Source: an uncultured Alphaproteobacteria bacterium
GTDB taxonomy: Bacteria > Pseudomonadota > Alphaproteobacteria > HIMB59 > GCA-002718135
Direction: 5' to 3'
Length of the DNA stretch: 64,000 nt
Assembly (NCBI GenBank): GCA_902573325.1
Contig: CACGJH010000009.1
Coordinates: forward strand, 1-64,000
In this document: piece by piece, positions 1 through 9,897 of the stretch
Position numbering within the stretch: the stretch's first letter is position 1
Layout: every line of letters begins with the position of its first letter
Made by a program: the position numbers and the translations under genes
Notes under the pieces: generated by a model
What the model saw: the letters and a program-made list of their open reading frames with translations, nothing else
What the model was told of the DNA's origin: nothing
Databases searched by the model: none

Positions 1-956
1 AACCAATATCTTTTTTTTCTTTATTTTTAATATTTTCACTTTCTTTTCTTTTTTGAAGTTCTGCTTCATAAATTCTTGATTTAATCATTTTCATCGCATT
101 AGATCTATTTTTATGTTGAGATCTATCACTCTGACATTGAACTACAATGTTTGTTGGAAGATGTGTGATTCTTACAGCACTATCGGTCTTGTTTACATGT
201 TGACCCCCAGCTCCAGATGCTCTGTATGTATCAATTCTCAAATCACTATCTTTAATTTCAACTTCTATTTTATCATCAATTTCAGGGTATACCCAAACAC
301 TAGCAAAACTTGTATGTCTTCTTTTATTACTATCAAATGGTGAAATTCTTACCAGTCTATGAATACCACTTTCTTTCTTTAACCAACCATATGAATAATC
401 CATAGTAATTTTAAGTGTACAAGATTTTATTCCTGCTTCTTCTCCGCGTATTTCCTGCAATAGATTAGCTTGACAATCTTCATTAGTATCAGCCCATCTG
501 ATATACATTCTTTGTAACATTTCAGCCCAATCTTGGCTTTCGGTACCTCCTGCACCTGCATGTATTTCTAAAAAAGCATTAAAGTGATCTGCCTCATCAT
601 TTAACAAATTTAAATAACGTATCCTTTCAGATAGTTTGAGTGTAACTGAAACTTCTTTATTAAGTTCATCAAGTAAAGAGTTATCTTTATTTTTTTGAAT
701 ATAGGTATAAATCTCTTCAGATTCACTAAGTAATTTAGCTAACCTATTAAAATCATTAATTTTATTTTCTATATTTTTTATTTCTTGAAAAATGTTCTTT
801 GCATTATCTTTTTTCCAAATATCAGGATCAGAGCTTATAATTTTTAATTCTTTAAGTTTATTTTTTAGAGTATTATAGTCAAACTCCCCTCCTTATAAGA
901 TCAAAGTTTAATCTTATTTTTTTTAAATTATTTTCAATTATTTCAAAAATTTCCAT
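1..956 (-). CDS. prfB: Peptide chain release factor 2, C-terminus cut by window edge, programmed +1 frameshift
   Basis: RF2 releases finished proteins at UGA and UAA codons. The reading begins at an ATG at 954-956, runs 25 codons to an in-frame TGA (879-881), then continues in the +1 frame from GAC (878-880) to the left edge, giving about 318 residues of the family's usual ~365. The codon-recognition tripeptide SPF is encoded at 335-343 and the catalytic GGQ at 200-208, followed on the left by the conserved DIG. The last ~50 residues lie outside the window. The gene starts 6 bases after the ponA stop, so the two are probably cotranscribed. Expression is self-regulated by the frameshift, as in E. 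coli. The interrupted frame is not a pseudogene, because the stop sits at codon 26 exactly as in E. coli. Confidence 0.96.
878..893 (-). promoter_or_regulatory. RF2 programmed +1 frameshift site
   Basis: On the minus strand the site reads AGGAGG GGA GTT TGA C. The internal Shine-Dalgarno-like AGGAGG is one codon before the slippery codon, the same spacing as in E. coli (AGGGGG TAT CTT TGA C). The difference is the slippery codon, GTT instead of the nearly universal CTT. Shifting from GUU to UUU keeps two of three wobble-tolerant pairs, so the mechanism is plausible. Low RF2 would make the ribosome pause at UGA and slip, restoring RF2. Confidence 0.9.
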
Positions 957-962
957 ATAATA

Positions 963-3317
963 CTACTGTAATAAACCACCTGTTCCAGAAATGGAATTAT
1001 TATTAAAATTTTCTAAACCATCAATAACACTAATATTATCTAGATAAGGTTCAGAACCAAGAATAAATGGCTCGATTATACTATCTTTATTATTTGAAAT
1101 TTGCCCAGTATTTGGATCAATTCTTACAAAACTAATTCCGGAAGGAATTCTAAAAGGTTTTTTATTTTTATTAATATTAATTTTTTTAGCCAAACTTTTG
1201 AAAATTGGTACTGCAACACTTGATCCAGTTTGCTTGTACCCTAAAGTTTTTGGTGTATCAAATCCAACATATACACCAATAACTAAATCTGGAGTAAATC
1301 CTATAAACCATGCATCTTTATTTTGATTAGTAGTTCCAGTTTTTCCAGCTAATGGAACATCCAAATCTAAAAGTTTTTTAGCAGTACCTCTTTTTATAAC
1401 ACCTTCCATCATTGATGTAATTTGATAAGCTAATCTTGGATCAATCACTATATTTTTATCTTCATATATATCTGGAATTTTAATTTCTGATGGAAAATTT
1501 TTGAGTCTACAATCAAGACATTTTTTTAAATTAGTATCATAAATTTTTTTTCCATCTTTTGAATAAATACTTTTAATCAGTTTTGGTTCTATTTTTTTAC
1601 CACCGTTAGCTATTATTCCATATGCATTAGTTAAATCCCTTAAAGAAATCTCTCCAGCACCCAAAGACATTGAAAGCTTATCGTCTAAATCATAATTAAT
1701 ATCAAAGTTATTTGCCATACTAATAATTTTATTCATTCCTATTCTATTAGCTAATCTGACAGTCATAAGGTTTCTAGACTTTTCTATACCTGTTCTCATT
1801 GTTGTTAATCCGTAAAACTCATCTGTGTAGTTTGATGGTTTCCATTTTGGAAGACCTGCACCTTGATCGACTACATAGGGTGCATCAAGTATTAACGTAG
1901 AAGGTGAATAACCCTCATTTAGAGCTGCTAAATAAACTATTGGTTTAAATGCTGAACCAGGTTGACGTCTAGCTTGAGTTGCTCGATTAAATTCACTTTT
2001 ATTAAAGCTATAACCACCTGAAAGAGCAAGTATGTCACCGTTATAAGGATCTATAACAATAATGGCTCCATTAACTTTTGGTTCTTGAACAATAATATAT
2101 TCATCATCTACTCTCTCAACATATATCACATCTCCCTCATTGAAAACTTCATCTAATAGCCAACTGTTATATTGATTATTTAAATCAATTTTAAATTTAA
2201 TCTTAGAATGATTAATAACTTCAATATTTGTTTCATTTACCTTATCTATAAATACTGACATCCATTTTGGATAAAAGGGATTATTTAAAATATATAAATC
2301 TTTATTTTTTAGAAATTTATTTAAAGAAGTGTTGTCTAATAAACCATGCCATCCATATTTTTTCTCATATTCTAGTAAACCTTCGATTAAACTTTTATTA
2401 GCATTTTCTTGAATAGATGAATTGAGTGAAGTTTTAATTATTAATCCATCTGAATAAAGTTTTTCTTTTCCATATTTAGAATAAAGTTCTTTTCTTATTT
2501 CTTCATAAAAATAATCTGCATCTGAAAAAAGAATATTTTTTCTTTTATAAATTTCTAGAGGTTTTTCTTTATATTCTAGTTCTTTTTTTGTTATAAATCC
2601 ATTTGCATACATTCTATCTATGACCCAGTTTCTTCTTTCAATTGCTTTAGAATAATTTTTTTTTGGATTATAATTATTTGGGGCTTTAGGTAATGCTGCA
2701 AGAAATGCGATTTCATGTAAATCAAGATCATAGACAGATTTATTAAAATAATTTAAACTTGCAGTACCAATTCCATAAGAACCGTATCCTAGATAAATAT
2801 CATTTAAGTATAATTCCAAAATAGAATTCTTATCTAAAATATTTTCAATTCTTACAGCTAAAATTATTTCTTTGATTTTTCTAGAATAACTAACTTCATT
2901 ACTTAATAATAAATTTTTAACAACTTGTTGAGTAATTGTCGAAGCGCCTACAACTCTTTTATCAGAATATGTATTTATAATATTTGTAAAAAAAGCTCTT
3001 AAAATAGCAGTTACATCTACTCCATAATGATTGTAAAAATTTTTATCTTCTGAGGATAAAAAAGCTAATTTTATATTTTGTGGTATTCTTCTTTCGGGAA
3101 TAAAGATTCTTTCTTCAGTATAAAAACTTTTTAAAAGTAAACCATCAGCACTATATATTCTAGAAGATAGATTTGGTTTATACTTTATAATATTCTCATA
3201 TGAAGGTAGTTCTGGGGAATAGTGCCATAGAGTTAAAAAAATTGTAAAAATACCTAAAATTCCAGATAAAATTACAAAAACCAGAAATAATTTTATATAA
3301 GTGAATAATCTTAACAT
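963..3317 (-). CDS. mrcA: Penicillin-binding protein 1A (bifunctional transglycosylase/transpeptidase)
   Basis: This inner-membrane enzyme polymerises lipid II and cross-links peptidoglycan. I chose the internal Met at 3315-3317 because the protein then opens directly with a membrane anchor (MLRLFTYIKLFL). An upstream Met at 3365 would add 16 atypical residues. The GT51 domain shows SSEDKNFYNH (catalytic Glu near residue 90), GASTITQQVVKN and YLNDIYLGYG. The transpeptidase domain shows PGSAFKP (catalytic Ser near residue 453), KSRN and AGKTGTT (near residue 657). Length (784 aa) is normal for class A PBPs. It is upstream of prfB and divergent from the RNase E/G gene. No Shine-Dalgarno sequence is visible at either candidate start. 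Confidence 0.95.
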   Translation of the reverse strand: MLRLFTYIKLFLVFVILSGILGIFTIFLTLWHYSPELPSYENIIKYKPNLSSRIYSADGLLLKSFYTEERIFIPERRIPQNIKLAFLSSEDKNFYNHYGVDVTAILRAFFTNIINTYSDKRVVGASTITQQVVKNLLLSNEVSYSRKIKEIILAVRIENILDKNSILELYLNDIYLGYGSYGIGTASLNYFNKSVYDLDLHEIAFLAALPKAPNNYNPKKNYSKAIERRNWVIDRMYANGFITKKELEYKEKPLEIYKRKNILFSDADYFYEEIRKELYSKYGKEKLYSDGLIIKTSLNSSIQENANKSLIEGLLEYEKKYGWHGLLDNTSLNKFLKNKDLYILNNPFYPKWMSVFIDKVNETNIEVINHSKIKFKIDLNNQYNSWLLDEVFNEGDVIYVERVDDEYIIVQEPKVNGAIIVIDPYNGDILALSGGYSFNKSEFNRATQARRQPGSAFKPIVYLAALNEGYSPSTLILDAPYVVDQGAGLPKWKPSNYTDEFYGLTTMRTGIEKSRNLMTVRLANRIGMNKIISMANNFDINYDLDDKLSMSLGAGEISLRDLTNAYGIIANGGKKIEPKLIKSIYSKDGKKIYDTNLKKCLDCRLKNFPSEIKIPDIYEDKNIVIDPRLAYQITSMMEGVIKRGTAKKLLDLDVPLAGKTGTTNQNKDAWFIGFTPDLVIGVYVGFDTPKTLGYKQTGSSVAVPIFKSLAKKININKNKKPFRIPSGISFVRIDPNTGQISNNKDSIIEPFILGSEPYLDNISVIDGLENFNNNSISGTGGLLQ

Positions 3318-3366
3318 ATTTAATAAACTACATTGTGAAATAGTTAAAAATATGACATTAGGCAAA

Positions 3367-3372
3367 TATAAT
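3367..3372 (+). promoter_or_regulatory. Possible -10 box of the RNase E/G transcript
   Basis: A perfect TATAAT lies about 56 bases before the ATG of the RNase E/G gene, in the divergent gap with ponA. The best -35 at 17-base spacing is only TTAAAA, so the assignment is tentative. Confidence 0.3.
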
Positions 3373-3427
3373 ACATAAATATAAAAATGATTTTAAAACA
3401 TAAAAAATTTTACGGAGTTTCGGCATT

Positions 3428-5353
3428 ATGTCAAAAAATATACTTATTGATACAACAAACAACATTGAAACAAGAATTGCAGTCACAGAGGATGGAAAAC
3501 TAGATGATTTTGAAATTGAAACAAATAAAAATAATGCAGTAAAAGGTGATGTCTATTTAGCAAAAATTACTAGAATTGAACCTTCTCTTCAAGCAGCCTT
3601 TGTTGATTTTGGAACAAATAGAAATGGCTTTTTACCTCTTACAGAGATACATCCTGATTATTTTAAAATTCCTGCTGCTGATGAGCAAAGAATAAAAGAA
3701 TTAAATGAAAAAATATTCAAAGAAAATGATGATGAAGAATTACAAAACAATGAAAACACTAGTGAATTTGAAGAAATAGAAGAAGAAACGAAGTCAGAAA
3801 ATAAGATTAATATAAATGAAGATCAAATAGAAGAAAAAATTATATCTCTTAAAAAAAGAAAAATTAAAAATATAAGTCCAAAAAAAGAATATTTTAATTT
3901 TTTTAGAAAATATAAAATTCAAGATGTAATTAGACCAAAGCAAGTTTTACTTGTGCAAATAAATAAAGAAGAAAGAGGTCTTAAAGGAGCAGCTTTAACG
4001 ACATATTTATCGTTTGCAGGCAGATATTGCGTTCTTATGCCAAACAGTATGAATAGTGATGGAATATCTAGAAAAATTGGTGATATTGAAGAAAGAAAGA
4101 AATTAAAAAAAATTTTATCATCAGTAGAAATTCCAGATAAAATGTCTGTGATTGTTAGAACTGCTGGTATTGGAAGAACAAAAAAAGAAATATCCAAAGA
4201 TTTATCATTTTTAATAAAACAGTGGAATAAAATTAGAGAACTTACTTTAAAATCAGAAGCTCCAGAAATGATTCATGAAGAAGGTAATGTTTTAAAAAGA
4301 GCTATTCGAGATATGTTAGGTGAAGATGTAGATAATATTTTAGTAGAAGGAAAAGAAGGTTACGACAAAGTTAAAAAAATTACCAAAAATTTAGCACCAA
4401 CATTCGTTAAAAAAGTAAAACAATACAAATCTGATGAAAACTCACTTTTTGCTTCCAATAATATTGAAACACAAATTAATGATCTTTTTAGTCTTAATGT
4501 AAAATTAAAATCAGGTGGCTCTATTGTAATTAATACAACTGAAGCATTAGTTGCAGTTGATGTAAATTCTGGGAAAAATACATCTGAAAGAAATATTGAA
4601 AGCACTGCTTTAAAAACAAATTTAGAGGCAGCCGTAGAGATAGCTAGGCAACTGAGATTAAGAGATCTAGGAGGTTTAGTAGTAATTGATTTTATTGATA
4701 TGGATGATTATCGAAATAATTTTAAAGTTGAAAAAAGTTTAAAAACCGCACTTGTAAGAGATAGAGCTAGAGTTCAATTTGGAAGAATAAGTATGTTTGG
4801 ATTAATGGAATTATCAAGACAGAGGTTAAGATCTAGCTTAATAGACAAATCTTTTGAAAGATGTAATTACTGCAAAGGATCAGGATTGATTTTGAATTCC
4901 TCTTCAATAGTAGAACAAATAATAAAAGTAATTAAAGAAAAAATCTCCGAAAATAAAAATTCAACAATTAATGTTAAATGTAATAGTGGTCTAGCAGAAA
5001 ATTTCTTAAATAATAAAAAAAATGATATTTTTTTATTAGAAAATAAATTTGATTCTAAAATTAATTTTTATTTCAATCCGCAATATTCTTTACATGATCC
5101 CTTAATTGAAATTGATGAAAATAATCATTCTAAAGGTTCTGAAAAAAAAAATGAAGCAAAGAAAATTAAAACTACTAAAGTTACAAAAAAAAAGAAAATA
5201 ATAAAAACTAAAAAAAAGAAAGACAACCTCAAAGATAACAATACAGATGATACTGAAATAAATAAAGATAATAAAATTGATATACAAAAAGATGTTGATT
5301 TAAGAGAGGGTGAAATAAATGAAGATGAAGAAAAAACTGGATGGTGGTCTTAA
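3428..5353 (+). CDS. rne: Ribonuclease E/G family endoribonuclease
   Basis: Single-strand endoribonuclease for mRNA decay and stable RNA processing. The N-terminus has the split S1 domain (GDVYLAKITRIEPSLQAAFV, then DFGTNRNGFLPL) with a ~60-residue acidic/lysine-rich insertion at about residues 95-160. The catalytic-core signatures are ALVAVDVNSGKN (about residue 380) and VVIDFIDMDD (about 420), each with a metal-binding Asp. FGLMELSRQRLRSS and the zinc-link CNYCKGSG (about 478) follow. The tail from about residue 560 is lysine/aspartate-rich low complexity and could be a degradosome scaffold. At 641 aa it is between RNase G and full RNase E, so either name fits. An ACGGAG ribosome-binding site precedes the ATG. 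Confidence 0.94.
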   Translation: MSKNILIDTTNNIETRIAVTEDGKLDDFEIETNKNNAVKGDVYLAKITRIEPSLQAAFVDFGTNRNGFLPLTEIHPDYFKIPAADEQRIKELNEKIFKENDDEELQNNENTSEFEEIEEETKSENKININEDQIEEKIISLKKRKIKNISPKKEYFNFFRKYKIQDVIRPKQVLLVQINKEERGLKGAALTTYLSFAGRYCVLMPNSMNSDGISRKIGDIEERKKLKKILSSVEIPDKMSVIVRTAGIGRTKKEISKDLSFLIKQWNKIRELTLKSEAPEMIHEEGNVLKRAIRDMLGEDVDNILVEGKEGYDKVKKITKNLAPTFVKKVKQYKSDENSLFASNNIETQINDLFSLNVKLKSGGSIVINTTEALVAVDVNSGKNTSERNIESTALKTNLEAAVEIARQLRLRDLGGLVVIDFIDMDDYRNNFKVEKSLKTALVRDRARVQFGRISMFGLMELSRQRLRSSLIDKSFERCNYCKGSGLILNSSSIVEQIIKVIKEKISENKNSTINVKCNSGLAENFLNNKKNDIFLLENKFDSKINFYFNPQYSLHDPLIEIDENNHSKGSEKKNEAKKIKTTKVTKKKKIIKTKKKKDNLKDNNTDDTEINKDNKIDIQKDVDLREGEINEDEEKTGWWS

Positions 5354-6620
5354 AAAAATAGCAATTTATTTGTTATTTTTTATCTTTTCTTCAAACATTA
5401 GTTATAGTTCACAAATACTAGATTATGAAACGGAAGAATTTGTTAAACAAATTATTGAAGATATTATTGAAGTAAATAAAATAAATAAAAAAATTAATTT
5501 TAAATTAAATAATAATAATGAAATAAATGCTTTTGTAGATATTAATAATGTAATACATATTAATTCCGGCTTAATTATTCATTGTTCAGATTATGTTGCT
5601 TTATTGTCAGTATTAGCTCATGAAGTTGGTCATATAGATCTCAATCATATTGCACTTAGAAAAAAAACATTAGAAAATACTAAAAAATATAATACTTTAG
5701 GCCTTTTATCTGTAATAGCTGGATCTGCATTAACTCAAAACCCTCAATTTTTACAAGGCAGTATTCTGACTTCAGGCGTTTTATCAAATCATTATATTGT
5801 ATTTAGTAAAGATCAGGAAATGGAAGCAGATTTATATGCATTGAAAACACTAAATTTACTAAGAACTAATTCTAAATCTATTCAAATATTATTAGAAACA
5901 ATAGAGCAAAAATTATTAAATAAGGGTTTTTCAAAAGATGATCAAAGAGTTAGTACACATCCATATTTTGAGGATAGGATTTCATTAATAAAAAACTTCG
6001 AAGACAGTAAAACAAATAATTTGAATAAAGGTTATAATAAAAGATTTAACTACATAAAAGCAAAATTTGTAGGTTATAGTGATAATGAAGAAGTTTTAAG
6101 TGAATTAAATGAGCCTTTTAAAGCTTATGCAGAATCAATTAAATTAGCTAGAAGTGGGAATCTAAAAATGTCCCTACAGAGTTTAAATGAAATAATAAAA
6201 AAAAATAATAATAATTTTCTATTAGAAACTAAAGCAGATATATTATTCTCTTATGGATATACTAAAGAAGCTAAAAAATTTTATAAAAAAGTTTTAGAAA
6301 AATATCCTTTAAATTATTATGCCCAAATTAGAATATTTGAAAATATAGAAATAAAAAATTTAACTATTAGTGACACAGAAATAATTTTTCAAAATAACAA
6401 AGATCTTTTATATAAATTTTATAATAATAAAAATGTTTTATTAAAATATTTTGAACTAGCACAAAAATTAAATAAAAATGAATGGTTAGAGTTCTTTAAC
6501 TTTTTTTTATCAATTAATGACATAGAAAAAGAAGTTTTTGATATTGAAATAACAAATTTTAAAAATAGTAAAGATAGAGATTTATTAAAACTTGTTAATA
6601 TAATTGAGAATGTAAATTAA
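5319..6620 (+). CDS. M48 family zinc metallopeptidase with TPR-like C-terminus, secreted
   Basis: Predicted periplasmic protease of the BepA/LoiP type that would act in envelope protein quality control. After a basic start there is a hydrophobic signal sequence (about residues 12-28). The zinc site HEVGH is at about residues 101-105, with the third ligand in QEMEADLYAL near 168. Residues 265-350 contain TPR-like helical repeats (SLNEIIKKNN, AKKFYKKVLEKYP). The gene overlaps the RNase E/G gene by 35 bases. Its ATG is preceded by AGAGAGGG, a good ribosome-binding site, which supports translational coupling and this start. A second ATG two codons on is also possible. Confidence 0.88.
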   Translation: MKMKKKLDGGLKKIAIYLLFFIFSSNISYSSQILDYETEEFVKQIIEDIIEVNKINKKINFKLNNNNEINAFVDINNVIHINSGLIIHCSDYVALLSVLAHEVGHIDLNHIALRKKTLENTKKYNTLGLLSVIAGSALTQNPQFLQGSILTSGVLSNHYIVFSKDQEMEADLYALKTLNLLRTNSKSIQILLETIEQKLLNKGFSKDDQRVSTHPYFEDRISLIKNFEDSKTNNLNKGYNKRFNYIKAKFVGYSDNEEVLSELNEPFKAYAESIKLARSGNLKMSLQSLNEIIKKNNNNFLLETKADILFSYGYTKEAKKFYKKVLEKYPLNYYAQIRIFENIEIKNLTISDTEIIFQNNKDLLYKFYNNKNVLLKYFELAQKLNKNEWLEFFNFFLSINDIEKEVFDIEITNFKNSKDRDLLKLVNIIENVN

Positions 6621-7678
6621 TGAGTGGATCTCTAGTATATCAAGATTATATAAATTTAATTAATAAAAATTATATAATCACTAAGAATATTACAAATAAT
6701 CAAATACAACCATCAAGTTTAGACTTGTCACTTAGTGAAGAGTGTTATGAAATTAAGCATAGTTTTTTATCCTATAATTCAAAGGTTAGAGATAAATTAA
6801 AAGATTTAACTATAAAAAAAATAAATCTAAATAACGAATATACATTTAGAAGAAACAAAACCTACATTGTTAGACTTAATGAAAGTCTTAATTTAAAAAA
6901 TAATATATTTGGTCACTGTAACCCCAAAAGCAGTACTGGAAGATTAGATATTTTTTGTAGATCAATTGTTGATTATGCAGAAGAATACGAAAAGATACCT
7001 AAAAATTATAAAGGTGAGATATTTTTAGAAATAACATCAAGATCATTTGATGTATCTTTTAAAAAAAATAATTCTTTAAATCAATTGAGACTTGTAAATA
7101 AAAATCATAATTATTTGACTGATAAACAACTAATTAACCTGAATAAAAAACAAAAAATTTCAAATCAAACTAATAGCGATATTAAAATTGATAACGGTTT
7201 AAAGTTATCAGTTGATCTTGCTAGATCAAAAATAATTGCTTATGTAGCTAAAAAAAATACTCCAGTTTTAAATTTTTCTAAAATTAGATCACATAAAATA
7301 AATGATTTTTGGAATGTAATTAGAAGAAAAAATAAAAAATTAGTAATTGAAAAAAACAAATTTTATATTTTAAGATCAAAAGAGAAGGTAGTAATACCAT
7401 CTAATTTAGCTGGAGAAATGATACCATACGATACAGGGATTGGAGACTTCAGAGCACATTATGCAGGTTTTTTTGATCCTGGTTTTGGTCTAAGTAGAGG
7501 ATCATATGCTGTTTTGGAAGTAAAAACAAATGAAGTGCCTTTTTTATTAGAAGATGGTCAAATTATAGCTAGAATTAAATATGAAAAGTTGAACAAAAAT
7601 AGTAGTATCGTATACGGAAAAAATATTAAATCAAATTATCAAAATCAAGGTTTAAAATTAAGTAAGCATTTTAAATAG
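6620..7678 (+). CDS. dcd: 2'-deoxycytidine 5'-triphosphate deaminase, long alphaproteobacterial (DCD) type
   Basis: Converts dCTP to dUTP, the first step toward dTTP. The 352-aa protein carries two related halves of the dUTPase/dCTP-deaminase fold, which matches the long DCD family of alphaproteobacteria rather than the ~190-aa E. coli Dcd. Visible signatures are QPSSLDLSL near residue 30, GHCNPKSSTGRLDIF near 97, YKGEIFLEITSRSFDV near 130, and in the second half GEMIPYDTGIGDFRAHY near 265. The ATG overlaps the preceding stop by one base (TAATG). It shares a pathway with thyA and folA farther along the window. Confidence 0.86.
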   Translation: MSGSLVYQDYINLINKNYIITKNITNNQIQPSSLDLSLSEECYEIKHSFLSYNSKVRDKLKDLTIKKINLNNEYTFRRNKTYIVRLNESLNLKNNIFGHCNPKSSTGRLDIFCRSIVDYAEEYEKIPKNYKGEIFLEITSRSFDVSFKKNNSLNQLRLVNKNHNYLTDKQLINLNKKQKISNQTNSDIKIDNGLKLSVDLARSKIIAYVAKKNTPVLNFSKIRSHKINDFWNVIRRKNKKLVIEKNKFYILRSKEKVVIPSNLAGEMIPYDTGIGDFRAHYAGFFDPGFGLSRGSYAVLEVKTNEVPFLLEDGQIIARIKYEKLNKNSSIVYGKNIKSNYQNQGLKLSKHFK

Positions 7679-7679
7679 G

Positions 7680-8117
7680 ATGAAAAAAATATTAATTATT
7701 AATGGCCCTAACCTAAATCTATTAGGTAATAGAGAAGATGATATTTATGGTAAAGACAGTTTAGATAAGATTAAATCTGATTGCGAAACAAAAGGTATAG
7801 AGAAGAAATTAGAAATTATTTTTTTCCAATCTAATAATGAAGGAGAAATAATTGATAAAATTCATGAAGTAAACGATAAATTTGACGGTCTAATTATTAA
7901 TCCAGCAGCATTTACTCATTCATCAATAGCCATTCTAGATTCATTAAGAGCAATAAATAAGCCCAAGATAGAAATTCATCTTTCAAATATTTATTCAAGA
8001 GAAGAGTATAGAAAAAAAAGTATTACTTCAGAAGGAGTGCATGGTTTAATATGTGGATTTGGTGGAAATAGTTATCTTCTAGGAATTGAAGCAATAAGCA
8101 AATTAATTTATAAATAA
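7680..8117 (+). CDS. aroQ: 3-dehydroquinate dehydratase, type II
   Basis: Third step of the shikimate pathway, with trans elimination of water from 3-dehydroquinate; a cytosolic dodecamer in known members. The 145-aa length is typical. The N-terminal NGPNLNLLG, catalytic Tyr23 (DDIYG), NPAAFTHSS and catalytic His100 in EIHLSN are all present. It lies 1 base after the deaminase stop and 2 bases before accB, so it is part of one operon. Confidence 0.95.
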   Translation: MKKILIINGPNLNLLGNREDDIYGKDSLDKIKSDCETKGIEKKLEIIFFQSNNEGEIIDKIHEVNDKFDGLIINPAAFTHSSIAILDSLRAINKPKIEIHLSNIYSREEYRKKSITSEGVHGLICGFGGNSYLLGIEAISKLIYK

Positions 8118-8119
8118 GT

Positions 8120-8566
8120 ATGACTAAAATAGATAAAACAGATTTAGAGAATATTAAGTTAATCGTTAAAGAATCAAAAATTAATAGTGTTGCTAAAATA
8201 AAAATAAAAAAAAATGATTATGAAATTGAGATTACGTCAAATGACTTCGTTGGAAACAATGTTTCAGTTCAAAAAATTGAAAAAAATACTGAAATTAAAG
8301 AGGTTAAAAATACAAATGATGTTGTAAATGAAGATAATATTGTTAAATCTCCAATGGTAGGAGTTGCTTATCTTTCTGCTGATCCAAATTCGCAACCTTA
8401 TGTTAAAGTTGGTCAACATGTTAAAGCTGGTGATACTTTATTGTTAATTGAAGCAATGAAAACTTTTAATGAAATCAAAGCTCCTAGATCTGGTATTATC
8501 AAAAAAATAGTTACTTTGAATAGCCAGCCCGTTGAATATGGTGATACTCTTATAATTTTTGAATAA
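8120..8566 (+). CDS. accB: Biotin carboxyl carrier protein of acetyl-CoA carboxylase
   Basis: Carries the biotin that is carboxylated by AccC and delivered to acetyl-CoA in fatty acid synthesis. The C-terminal biotinyl domain contains IEAMKTFNEIKAP, with Lys114 as the expected biotin site. Residues 1-70 are a charged N-terminal region and linker. AMKT instead of AMKM is common in alphaproteobacteria. The stop overlaps the accC ATG by one base. Confidence 0.95.
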   Translation: MTKIDKTDLENIKLIVKESKINSVAKIKIKKNDYEIEITSNDFVGNNVSVQKIEKNTEIKEVKNTNDVVNEDNIVKSPMVGVAYLSADPNSQPYVKVGQHVKAGDTLLLIEAMKTFNEIKAPRSGIIKKIVTLNSQPVEYGDTLIIFE

Positions 8567-9897
8567 TGTTCAAAAAAATACTGATTGCTAATAGAGGTGA
8601 AATTGCTTTACGTGTTCTTAGAGCCTGTAGAGAATTAGGAATAAAAACTGTAGCCATTCACTCTGATGTTGATGAAAATGCAATGCATGTAAGAATGGCA
8701 GATGAAAGTATTTGTGTCGGACCAGCCTCTGCACAATCTAGTTATTTAAACATACCCGCAATTATAACTGCTGCAACATTAACTGATGTAGATGCAATTC
8801 ATCCTGGATATGGTTTTTTAAGTGAAAATCAAAGGTTTGCAGAAATTATTGAAGAACACAATATTAAATTTATTGGGCCAAAATCCGAACATATCAGAAT
8901 GATGGGTAACAAAATTGATGCAAAAAAAATAATGGATGAAACTGGGGTGCCAACAGTAAAAGGTATAAATGACTTAAACGATAAAGATAAAATTGAAGAA
9001 TTTATAAAAAAAGTAAAATACCCAATTATAGTAAAAGCAGCGAGTGGTGGCGGGGGGAAAGGAATGAGAATTGTTACAGAAGAAGATGATTTAAATAAAG
9101 CTATTAATGAAGCAAAAATTGAAGCAAAAAAATCATTTAATGATGAAAATGTTTATTTAGAAAAGTTTTTAACATCTCCTAAACATATTGAAATTCAAGT
9201 TCTTTGTGATTCATTTGGAAATGTTGTTACTCTTGGTGAAAGAGATTGCTCAATTCAAAGGAAGCATCAAAAACTTATTGAAGAAAGTCCAAGTTCAGTT
9301 CTAACAAATGAAAATAGAGAAAAAATTTCTGAACTTTGTAGAAAATCTATGAAAGAAATCGGATATGAAGGAGTTGGAACATTAGAATTTTTATATGAAA
9401 ATAATGAATTTTATTTTATGGAAATGAATACAAGATTACAAGTTGAACACCCGGTAACAGAAATGGTTACTGGAATAGATCTTGTTAAGGAACAAATTCT
9501 CGTTGCTTATGGTGAAAAACTTACAATAAAACAAGAAGATATAAAACTTAAAGGTAGTTCAATTGAGTGTCGAATTAATGCCGAACATCCAGAGAGCTTT
9601 ATACCATCACCTGGTAAGATAACACAATATCACCAACCTGGGGGCCTAGGTATTCGAGTAGACTCAGCTGTTTACGATGGATACTCAATTCCATCCCACT
9701 ATGATAGTATGATTGGTAAGCTAATTACCTACGGTGCAACAAGATCAGAAGCTCTAAAAAAAATGAATAGAGCACTAGAAGAATATGTAATTATGGGAAT
9801 AAATACTAATATTCAACTGCATCAAAAAATTATTCAAACTGATGAGTTTAAAAGAGGAAGTTACAACATTAATTTTATGTCAAATTTAATTGAGTAA
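8566..9897 (+). CDS. accC: Biotin carboxylase subunit of acetyl-CoA carboxylase
   Basis: ATP-grasp enzyme that carboxylates biotin on AccB using bicarbonate. The 443-aa length is normal. It opens with KILIANRGEIALRV, has the glycine-rich ATP loop GGGGKGMR near residue 160, RDCSIQRKHQK near 228 and the catalytic EMNTRLQVEHPVTE near 285, and ends with the usual biotin carboxylase C-terminal domain. It is coupled to accB upstream and overlaps aat downstream by 8 bases. Confidence 0.97.
   Translation: MFKKILIANRGEIALRVLRACRELGIKTVAIHSDVDENAMHVRMADESICVGPASAQSSYLNIPAIITAATLTDVDAIHPGYGFLSENQRFAEIIEEHNIKFIGPKSEHIRMMGNKIDAKKIMDETGVPTVKGINDLNDKDKIEEFIKKVKYPIIVKAASGGGGKGMRIVTEEDDLNKAINEAKIEAKKSFNDENVYLEKFLTSPKHIEIQVLCDSFGNVVTLGERDCSIQRKHQKLIEESPSSVLTNENREKISELCRKSMKEIGYEGVGTLEFLYENNEFYFMEMNTRLQVEHPVTEMVTGIDLVKEQILVAYGEKLTIKQEDIKLKGSSIECRINAEHPESFIPSPGKITQYHQPGGLGIRVDSAVYDGYSIPSHYDSMIGKLITYGATRSEALKKMNRALEEYVIMGINTNIQLHQKIIQTDEFKRGSYNINFMSNLIE

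Noticed and set aside
113-343. Plus-strand 76-aa frame near the left edge
   Set aside because: It is antisense to the conserved GGQ and SPF region of prfB and has no family features.
1-956. prfB as a frameshifted pseudogene
   Set aside because: The in-frame TGA at codon 26 with AGGAGG one codon before the slip codon is the standard RF2 recoding site, and the rest of the frame is intact.
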